Made by a program: the position numbers and the translations under genes. Source: Sphingobium cloacae (GTDB lineage: Bacteria > Pseudomonadota > Alphaproteobacteria > Sphingomonadales > Sphingomonadaceae). From it: 64,000 nucleotides of DNA. Below are positions 33,975 to 40,437 of this stretch, piece by piece. The stretch covers positions 372,001 through 436,000 of the forward strand of contig NZ_AP017655.1 in assembly GCF_002355855.1 (NCBI RefSeq), in the 5' to 3' direction. How positions within the stretch are numbered: the stretch's first letter is position 1; every line of letters begins with the position of its first letter. A model generated the notes under the pieces. It was not told the origin of the DNA and did not search any database. It saw only the letters and a program-made list of their open reading frames with translations.

Positions 33975-34370
33975 TCAGCGTGTCGATAGACGCGCCGCTT
34001 CGACCGGCCGATACATATCCGCGCGATCACGCATTACGCTGGTAAGCCAGGCGAGATGGCTGGCCGCGTCCGCCAACGGCAACGTGGCTACCGCGTCGAA
34101 CAGGCTGCGTTGATAGGGTGGACCGCTATCGAGGATATCCACCAGCTTTTCCCGCGCCGGGCTATGGGGATCGGTGATCTCGGCATTGGCTTCGCGAGCC
34201 GCCTCCAGAAAGGCCTCAGCCAGTTCTTGCGTGGCATAGTAGCCGCTGTCGAGACCTTCCCCGAGCGCGAGGGCGGCGATCTGGCTGCGCACATCCGCGA
34301 TATCGGGGTCGTTGACTGCATCGATCAGCGACAGGTTGAAATCGAAGGTGGCGAGATAGTCCGCGATCAT
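33975..34370 (-). CDS. hypothetical helical protein
   Basis: The 131-residue acidic protein starts MIADYLATFDFNLSLIDAVN behind AAAGGACTTTCCC. It is helical, with no motifs (ALGEGLDSGYYATQELAEAF; LPLADAASHLAWLTSVMRDR). Downstream of its stop, toward 33880, the structured repeat begins. No family was recognised. Confidence 0.6.
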   Translation of the reverse strand: MIADYLATFDFNLSLIDAVNDPDIADVRSQIAALALGEGLDSGYYATQELAEAFLEAAREANAEITDPHSPAREKLVDILDSGPPYQRSLFDAVATLPLADAASHLAWLTSVMRDRADMYRPVEAARLSTR

Positions 34371-34507
34371 GGGAAAGTCCTTTCATCCATGAATAGAACA
34401 TAGGTCGAACATGTTTACAATCGGAATGATGCCCGCAATAGGATCGCGATCATGAGTTTCGCTTCCGCATGGGCCGCCCCGATCGGCCGGCACCCCGCGC
34501 CGTGACC

Positions 34508-34705
34508 ATGGCGGCCGCGCCTCTGCGCCTCCGTGGACAGCTGCGCCGATCCGAGCGCGGTTTCCTCCTCGAGATGGAGGATGGCCACGTCTGGCGTCTC
34601 AATGGCGCGCAGGATTTCCCGCCGCTGGTGGACGCCACTGTCATCGTCGAGGCACGCAAGGCCAGCAGCAGCCTCCTCGACGTTCTCTGGCTCGGGCCAG
34701 CGTAG
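34508..34705 (+). CDS. small beta-rich protein (DUF5818-like)
   Basis: The 65-residue product reads MAAAPLRLRGQLRRSERGFL and ends LLDVLWLGPA. The pattern of an LRG-L opening, a central DGHVWRLNG strand, a V-V-EA-R turn and an LLDV--IGPA end matches small sphingomonad proteins I recall as DUF5818. Start is ATG at 34508; an earlier frame start exists but adds only low-complexity residues. Confidence 0.5.
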   Translation: MAAAPLRLRGQLRRSERGFLLEMEDGHVWRLNGAQDFPPLVDATVIVEARKASSSLLDVLWLGPA

Positions 34706-35279
34706 CAACCCCAAAGGCACGCTCCGATCTCTCCTCGGGCATCGCGTTTGGGGAACCGTCGCCGCGGGCCTCGGCGAGGACGCCTCGGCCCGCAATCAGC
34801 GTCGCACGCAGTCTGTCATCACATTCTGCGCCGCCTCGCAGGGTCTCGGCGTGCCAGGGCTGGTCGGGGCAAGCAAGGGCTGCCTCCGGCCAAGAAAACC
34901 TAGGAGTAGAAGGGGCCTGCCGACGTTGTCGCTTGGGGTAAGCGGTCGGCAGGCCCCTTCTACTCCAAGCTTTTCTAAAGGCCGCAGCGCGACGTCCCTT
35001 GCTTGCCCCGACCAGCCCTGACCCTTGAGCCCCGGCGACGGCGGCTCCGAATGCGATGACAGACGGCCACCGTCGCGTCCTCCGCTGATCAGGAAGGAAT
35101 GGCTTCGCCATACTTTTCTTTGTTCGGGACGCTGCCGCGTCCGTTTTATTGGCTCTGGCTCACCAAATGCGATGAAATACTGTCAAGAAAACAATGACAT
35201 ATACTCAAAAAGGGGGAGGGGGTATAAGTATAGGTGCTGATGGGGATTGGCCCCGGATGCATCGTTTGGAGTAAAGGCT
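34706..35279. other. 574-bp intergenic region dominated by a mirrored inverted repeat
   Basis: No gene is supported. Open frames here on both strands translate the two mirrored halves of the same repeat (each giving GLVGASKG, then RRGLPT and RQAPSTP), which is an artefact of symmetry. The segment 35100-35279 is comparatively AT-rich (AAAACAATGACATATACTCA) and probably carries the promoter of the DUF736 gene. Confidence 0.5.
34855..35020. repeat. large nested perfect inverted repeat (cruciform)
   Basis: The outer arms of 25 bp (34855-34879 and 34996-35020, core GGTCGGGGCAAGCAAGGG) and inner arms of 22 bp (34903-34924 and 34945-34966, core GGGGCCTGCCGAC) are each perfectly complementary. A small hairpin CGCTT-GGGGT-AAGCG sits at the tip (34930-34944). 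Weaker complementarity (GTCTGTCATC and GCCGCC blocks) extends the symmetry to roughly 34795-35095. Confidence 0.9.
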
Positions 35280-35753
35280 ATGAATATCGGTGAGTTTAAC
35301 CTGAACAAGGGCCGCATCATCGGGTGGATTGCCACCCGCGCAATCGACCTGCCCAAGCTGGCCTTGCGCCCGGTGGAAAGCGAAAACGAACTGGCCCCGG
35401 CTTATGAAATCATCGCGCCCAATGTCGGGGGCCGTGTCGTTCAGGTCGGCGCGCTTTGGGAAGCCGTCGCCAAGAAAACCGGCGAGGTTTTCCTGCAAGG
35501 CCATGTTGATGACCCGTCGATGCCCGAAGCCCTGCCCATCGCGCTTTTCGGCTCGGTGGAGGAAGGCTATCGGGTGGCATGGCGCAGGCCGGAGCGCGAC
35601 GATTTCGGTCCCGCCATTCGCGCCACCCGCGACAATGCGCCTTCCGGCAACCGTGGCGACGACTACGGTTTCGGTGACAGCACCGCCGATGAAAGCGGCG
35701 GACTGTCCAGCCAAGGAGCCGCCGCCGATCTGGACGATGAAGTTGCGTTCTAG
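35280..35753 (+). CDS. DUF736-family protein
   Basis: The 157-residue product starts MNIGEFNLNKGRIIGWIATR and carries ELAPAYEIIAPNVGGRVVQV, close to the pattern of DUF736 proteins (short beta-barrel, single-strand-binding-like fold) of alphaproteobacterial conjugative elements. It is longer than the usual 100 or so residues, with a Gly/Asp-rich acidic tail (GDDYGFGDSTADESGGLSSQ) reminiscent of SSB tails that recruit partners. It is the first gene after the large inverted repeat and precedes the DUF2493 gene. Confidence 0.65.
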   Translation: MNIGEFNLNKGRIIGWIATRAIDLPKLALRPVESENELAPAYEIIAPNVGGRVVQVGALWEAVAKKTGEVFLQGHVDDPSMPEALPIALFGSVEEGYRVAWRRPERDDFGPAIRATRDNAPSGNRGDDYGFGDSTADESGGLSSQGAAADLDDEVAF

Positions 35754-35836
35754 GGGCTAGGCCGAGACGGGCCGGGGGAGCGTTGCACCGCTTCCCCGGA
35801 CCCTAACCGATCATCCTGCCATCAGGAGTCAGACCC

Positions 35837-36862
35837 ATGACGAAGAAGTCAGCTAAGAAAACCGTTAGCACATTTGCGGACCTGCCGGAACTTATCGCGG
35901 AGGAAACCGCAAACCCTGCCTTTGAAGCATCCTTTGGCGATCCGCTGCCGCTGTCCATCATCGAACCCGGCGACGAACCGGGCGAACACACCATGCCCGA
36001 ACCGTTCACCGCGCAGAAGGTATGCGGCGAACTTATCACGTCGCTTTACTGCCTCTTGACCGACACGCGGCTTGACCCGCTCGCCCCGCAAATCGCTTGG
36101 GGTATCGTCAACAGCTTCCATTTCGTTGCCGGAACGGTGGAGCGCCAAGAGGATAGGCTTGCCGACAAAATCCGCGACATGACGCGGCGCATGGAACCGG
36201 GCGAGGTATTCAACAAAGACCTTGAGGATACCCAGTTGCAATGCCGCTCGCTGGCCGAACAGCGCGCAGCCATCGAGACATTGCGCGACTATGCCGCCGC
36301 CATGTATCGCGCTTGTTGGCGTCGCGCATGGGCACCGACCAAGGGCAGCAAGGCGTCATCTGTCACCACCGCAAGCTATATCAATGCGCTGGATTTCTTG
36401 CAGGAGCGCGCCCTTGCCAAGCGCGAGAAGCACCAGCCGCAAGGCCCCGTCGTCATCTTTTCCGGCCCAGCCGTATGGGAGGAATGGCAACCGCTTTGGG
36501 CGAAGCTAAGCGAGATCAAGGCCCGTGTTCCGCATATGACGCTTGTTACCACCGGGCAACGGAAAGGGGCGGACGCCATCGCGGCGGCATGGGCAGCGCG
36601 GGAAGGCGTCCCCGTTGTCGCCTATGGCCTCTATGGTGGCGGGCGCAAGGCTCCCTATCAGCGCAACCGCAAGATGGGCGAGCTTGAGCCGGTGGAAGCC
36701 GTCCTTTGCGAAGGGTCCGGCATCCAAGCCAATCTCTATCAGACCATGCGGAAACAAGGCGTTCCCATCCATGCTTTCCGCAAGCCCAAGGATGCCCCCG
36801 CATCCCGCAAGCCGCAGAACGGCGAGGGGGACACGTTCAGGCAAGCACGGCGCAGCGCCTGA
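35837..36862 (+). CDS. DUF2493 (SLOG-superfamily) protein
   Basis: The 341-residue product has a helical N-terminal domain (about residues 1-200, ITSLYCLLTDTRLDPLAPQI; QCRSLAEQRAAIETLRDYAA) and a C-terminal DUF2493/YAcAr-type Rossmann domain from about residue 205: GPVVIFSGPAVWEEWQPLWA, MTLVTTGQRKGADAIAAAWA, VPVVAYGLYG and NLYQTMRKQGVPIHAF. The GQRKGAD loop corresponds to the nucleotide-binding GxxxGAD of SLOG folds. DUF2493 genes are regular cargo of these conjugative elements; the ligand is unknown. It is followed by convergent hairpins. Confidence 0.75.
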   Translation: MTKKSAKKTVSTFADLPELIAEETANPAFEASFGDPLPLSIIEPGDEPGEHTMPEPFTAQKVCGELITSLYCLLTDTRLDPLAPQIAWGIVNSFHFVAGTVERQEDRLADKIRDMTRRMEPGEVFNKDLEDTQLQCRSLAEQRAAIETLRDYAAAMYRACWRRAWAPTKGSKASSVTTASYINALDFLQERALAKREKHQPQGPVVIFSGPAVWEEWQPLWAKLSEIKARVPHMTLVTTGQRKGADAIAAAWAAREGVPVVAYGLYGGGRKAPYQRNRKMGELEPVEAVLCEGSGIQANLYQTMRKQGVPIHAFRKPKDAPASRKPQNGEGDTFRQARRSA

Positions 36863-36871
36863 AACCAAACG

Positions 36872-36897
36872 GCGCGGCGCTTCCCCCAGCGCCGCGC
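36872..36897 (+). terminator. hairpin after the DUF2493 gene
   Basis: GCGCGGCGCT (36872-36881) and AGCGCCGCGC (36888-36897) form a perfect 10-bp stem ten bases after the stop. No T-tract follows, so factor-independent termination is uncertain. Confidence 0.5.
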
Positions 36898-36967
36898 TAC
36901 CCATCACACGAGACCCGCCAAGGCTGGCGCGCATCCCCGCGCGCTGGCCTTTTGTCGTGCCCCCGGC

Positions 36968-36995
36968 CGCCGCCGCGCCTGACGGCGCGGCGGCG
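36968..36995. terminator. hairpin between convergent genes
   Basis: CGCCGCCGCGCC-TGAC-GGCGCGGCGGCG is a perfect 12-bp stem with a 4-base loop, lying between the plus-strand DUF2493 gene and the minus-strand traC/D-like gene, so it may stop transcription from both sides. Confidence 0.5.
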
Positions 36996-37026
36996 GGAAG
37001 AACCAAAAGGGGAAGGGCCGACAGGT

Positions 37027-37350
37027 TCACGCCCCCACCGAAGGGCCGAGCGCCCCACCGTCATCCCCCTTTGCGGGCCTTGGCGCGGCTGGCGCTTTCC
37101 CCGAATGGGAAGCATCGGAGGCACCCGACGCCCCCTTGAGCGCAGCCAGCGCGGCAGCGCCGCCCAACCGCAACACATGGCCCAGCACGTCCCGGAACTC
37201 GCGTTCCGTCAATTGCTCGACCGGCAGCGCCGTCACCATTGCCGCATAGCGATCGCGTAGCCGCTTGCGTAGCGCAGCCTTCTCGACCGCAATCCTCTTC
37301 TCGCGATCTTCCAGATCAGCGAGCCTATCGCGTTCAGACATTTTAGGCAT
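37027..37350 (-). CDS. TraC/TraD-like small conjugal-transfer protein
   Basis: The 107-residue product starts [20 protein letters not shown] behind GAAGGAAACTGG. A long charged helix ([20 protein letters not shown]) is followed by [20 protein letters not shown] and a low-complexity tail. Small coiled-coil proteins of this kind lie divergently from the relaxase genes in Ti-like and sphingomonad elements and act at the relaxosome. That position is matched here: the gene faces away from the coupling protein and relaxase across the candidate oriT. The family name is tentative. Confidence 0.5.
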   Translation of the reverse strand: MPKMSERDRLADLEDREKRIAVEKAALRKRLRDRYAAMVTALPVEQLTEREFRDVLGHVLRLGGAAALAALKGASGASDASHSGKAPAAPRPAKGDDGGALGPSVGA

Positions 37351-37602
37351 GACCAGTTTCCTTCTCAGGCTGGCCCGCTCGTCACGCGATCCTTGTCGCA
37401 CAGGCGCACCCGCGCCACAAGCGACCCCACCGCATAGCGCGACCTATCTCCCCACATCGACCACCACCGCAATGGGTGCGCCCGGCAGCGGTAGGGATGA
37501 CGCAGCAACTCCGTTGCTGCGGGCAAGCGACGCACGCGCTTCGCGGTTTGTAATGCACCGTACGCACGGGTGCTGTGGCCTGAAACTGCCCTATAATCAA
37601 TG

Positions 37603-37726
37603 GTTTCCGTTGGCAGACGCGTCAGCCAGATTTCACGTTATTTGGCTGACGCGTCTGCCGCCTCAGTACTATTGCCCGAAAAAGCCCCGCAATTCCGCCG
37701 TTTCCGGCTGGCAGACACGTCCGCCA
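37603..37726. repeat. repeat cluster, candidate origin of transfer
   Basis: GGCAGACGCGTCAGCCA (37612-37628) is repeated inverted as its perfect complement at 37643-37659 around a 14-base loop, and again directly with two changes as GGCAGACACGTCCGCCA at 37710-37726. The two direct copies also share the preceding GTTTCCG (37603 and 37701). The region 37351-37814 has no gene, and lies between divergent traC/D-like and relaxosome genes, where oriT is found in such elements. The oriT assignment is inference. Confidence 0.6.
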
Positions 37727-37814
37727 CGCTGATTTTATTGTGATCGTCGCTTGTCTGCGCTATAGTTGCTGTGCGTCGTGACCTCCTTGTCGAAGCTCCA
37801 GTCGGAGCATCACC

Positions 37815-38114
37815 TTGGCAAGGGTCACAATCCGGATCGACGATGCCCTTTACGAGCGGCTGCAGCGCCGTGCCCGTAAAGTCGGCGTCAGCGTCGCCGA
37901 ACTCCTCCGCCCCGCGATCGACCAGACCGCCGATCCCCGCGGCGGCTACGTCTACACGACGCAGGACGAAATCCTCTCCTGCGTCCTGCAGACGCTCTCT
38001 ATCCTCGCGGCATCGGTGCGACGCCGGTCGCCCGAGACGCTCGAACAGGGCATGGCCGACGCCAGGGCGCTGCTCCTCGAAAAGGGGCTGCTCTCACCGG
38101 ACGAACAGCCATGA
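37815..38114 (+). CDS. ribbon-helix-helix relaxosome accessory protein
   Basis: The 99-residue product begins at a TTG (MARVTIRIDDALYERLQRRA), the beta strand and first helix of an RHH fold, and continues KVGVSVAELLRPAIDQ; the rest is a helical tail. RHH proteins next to MobF relaxases (TrwA-like) bind oriT and stimulate nicking. It is the first gene downstream of the repeat cluster and precedes the coupling-protein gene. A plasmid-partition or antitoxin role is less likely given the neighbours. Confidence 0.65.
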   Translation: MARVTIRIDDALYERLQRRARKVGVSVAELLRPAIDQTADPRGGYVYTTQDEILSCVLQTLSILAASVRRRSPETLEQGMADARALLLEKGLLSPDEQP

Positions 38115-38286
38115 CCCGGCGCGCGGATCCCCACCTCGCGGACACATGCCCGGCCTCGCGTTCCCCCTCGGCGGGCTTCCCGTCCGGCCGCGCGATTGCC
38201 TGCGATTATTCCCTGCCGGTCAGGGCCATCCCAAATCCGGGGGCATGCCGTAGCGCACCGCCAGCCGTTCGGGGGAGGGGCCGGCC

Positions 38287-40437
38287 ATGAGCATCTTCCG
38301 CAACGACACGTTGGGGAGCTGGACGCGGGGCGGGCAGGCGATCGTCCACAATGTCCGCATGACCACCCAGGTCTTTTTCCAGACCGTGCTGGCCGGGCTG
38401 ATCCTCTGGTTGATGGGGACCTGCTGGTATGCGTTCGAAAAGTCGACCGACTATCAGCGCTTCGTCCTCGCCAAGCTGGTGGAGGCGACCATCAAGGCGG
38501 ATGCGGCGCCGGGGACCAATGACCCGGTGCTGTTCCGCACCCCCGACGGGCGCCAATACTGGACCTCGGCCGACACCCTCGCCGACTCCGGTGTCGCGAA
38601 GCAGGCGCTCCACAAACTCGAAAAGGACCTCATCCACGGGGCGGCCATTGCCGGTGTGGTCGCCCTCTTCGGACTGGTCAGTGCCTGGTTCTATTTTACC
38701 AGAACTGGGAAGGGGCTCGGCTCCAACGAATATCTGCGCGGCGCCCGCTTCGGGACGGCCTCGGAAGTGCGGCGCGCGCTCCGGGGGCAGAAGAAGGGGG
38801 CGCTCACAATCGGCGGCGTCGCCGTGCCGGAAGCCTTCGAGCCCGAACATATCCTGCTGGTCGGCGCTCCAGGAACGGGCAAGACCAACCTCATCACCAC
38901 CATGCTCGAAGGCATCCGCAAGCAGGGTAAGCGGGCGATCGTCTATGACACGGCCGGGAGCTTCGTTGAGAAATTCTATCGCCCCGGCAGGGACATCCTG
39001 CTCAACCCGCTCGACAAGCGCACCGACATCTGGAGTCCCTGGGTCGATGTTCCGCGGGAGTATCATTACGACCAGATCGCGGAATCTACGATCCCCGACA
39101 AACATGGCGATCCGTTCTGGAGCAAGGCCGCGCGCGGCACGCTGGTCGCCGTCCTGCGCAAGCTCGCGCGGCAGAAGCACACGCTCATCTCGGTCCTGCT
39201 TGATCGGGTGCTGCGTTCCCCGCTCGCCGATCTTGCCGCCTATGTGAAGGGCACCGATGCCGCCGCTTTCATCTCCGCCGAGGGAGAGCGCACCTCGGCC
39301 GGCGTCCAGGCCGAGCTTGCCTCGGTCATGCGCAGCTTCGCCTATCTCGACGATACCGAGGACGGCTTCTCGATCCGGCGTTGGGTCGAGGACGAGAAGG
39401 ACGACAGCTGGCTGTTCGTCACCGTCAAGGCCGACCAGCTTCCTTCGCTGCGCCCCCTGATCACGGTCTGGCTCGACATCGCGATCAGCGCGATCATGAG
39501 CCTCACGCCCGACCGCGACCGGCGGCTCTATTGCGTCATTGACGAATTGCCGACGCTCCAGAAGCTCCCCAGCCTATCCGACTTCCTCGCCCGTGCGCGC
39601 AAATATGGCGGCTGCGGCATATTGGGGTTCCAGTCCTATCCCCAGCTGACCGCGACCTACGGCAAGGAGGATGCGGCGGCCATCACCGGCTACTGCTCGA
39701 CCTGGGTCGCGCTCCGGGCGAACGATAGCGACACCTCGGAACTTATCTCCAAAAACCTTGGCCGGGTCGAGCAGGTCGAAGCCAACGAGGGGATGAGCTA
39801 CGGCGTCAATGACATGCGCGACGGGGTGAACCTCAGTCGCATGCAGGTGACCCGCCCGCTGGTTCTGGACACCGAGGTCACCCATCTGCCGAACCTTTCG
39901 GGTTTCCTCCGTTTCGGGCGCAATCTCCCCGTCGTCCGTTTCACCGATCGCTTCAATCCGCTGCCTTCGATCGCGGCCGCGTTCGTTGAACGCACCGAGC
40001 CCCCCAAAAGGCTGCCGCTCGGCAAGGCCATCATCTCCCAGGCGTGGGCAGAGCGCCGCGCGCGCCAGGCGCGGGAGGAGGCCGCGAGGCGAGGGCAGGG
40101 TCCGGGACATCCGGACACGCCGCCGTCTCCCGGAACGGGGCAAGGCGATCTTTTTACCGGCGAGGCCAATCCCCCGCCGGCGCGGGAGCCGACCCAGGAG
40201 CCGCCCAGCCTGCCGGATCCCCAGGACGCCGTGCCGCAGGATGAGGTGTTCGGACCCACCGACCACAGCGATTCCGGCATGACGGACGAGGGAGCGCCGA
40301 TCGACGATCATCCCGACGAGGAGAACAGGGTTGCCACCCCCATCCCCTTGTTGGGGGCGACGCGCGGCACGATCCGTGTGCGGCTCGACAGCCATGGCCG
40401 TTCCGAAGGCCCGCGTGAGAAGGCGAAGCCGGCATGA
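38287..40437 (+). CDS. traD: type IV coupling protein (VirD4/TraD/TrwB family)
   Basis: The 716-residue inner-membrane ATPase docks the relaxosome to the mating channel. Two N-terminal membrane helices (about residues 29-50, VFFQTVLAGLILWLMGTCWY, and 118-137, AAIAGVVALFGLVSAWFYF) flank a periplasmic loop. Walker A is GAPGTGKTN near residue 195, Walker B LYCVIDELPTL near residue 415, and the VirD4 motif RKYGGCGILGFQSYPQL follows. The last 120 residues are Pro/Asp-rich and disordered, as in F-type TraD tails that bind the relaxase. It overlaps the relaxase gene by four bases. Confidence 0.9.
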   Translation: MSIFRNDTLGSWTRGGQAIVHNVRMTTQVFFQTVLAGLILWLMGTCWYAFEKSTDYQRFVLAKLVEATIKADAAPGTNDPVLFRTPDGRQYWTSADTLADSGVAKQALHKLEKDLIHGAAIAGVVALFGLVSAWFYFTRTGKGLGSNEYLRGARFGTASEVRRALRGQKKGALTIGGVAVPEAFEPEHILLVGAPGTGKTNLITTMLEGIRKQGKRAIVYDTAGSFVEKFYRPGRDILLNPLDKRTDIWSPWVDVPREYHYDQIAESTIPDKHGDPFWSKAARGTLVAVLRKLARQKHTLISVLLDRVLRSPLADLAAYVKGTDAAAFISAEGERTSAGVQAELASVMRSFAYLDDTEDGFSIRRWVEDEKDDSWLFVTVKADQLPSLRPLITVWLDIAISAIMSLTPDRDRRLYCVIDELPTLQKLPSLSDFLARARKYGGCGILGFQSYPQLTATYGKEDAAAITGYCSTWVALRANDSDTSELISKNLGRVEQVEANEGMSYGVNDMRDGVNLSRMQVTRPLVLDTEVTHLPNLSGFLRFGRNLPVVRFTDRFNPLPSIAAAFVERTEPPKRLPLGKAIISQAWAERRARQAREEAARRGQGPGHPDTPPSPGTGQGDLFTGEANPPPAREPTQEPPSLPDPQDAVPQDEVFGPTDHSDSGMTDEGAPIDDHPDEENRVATPIPLLGATRGTIRVRLDSHGRSEGPREKAKPA

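Noticed and set aside
34641..35111. Long open frames on both strands across the cruciform
   Set aside because: They translate mirrored halves of the same repeat into near-identical peptides, so they are products of symmetry rather than genes.
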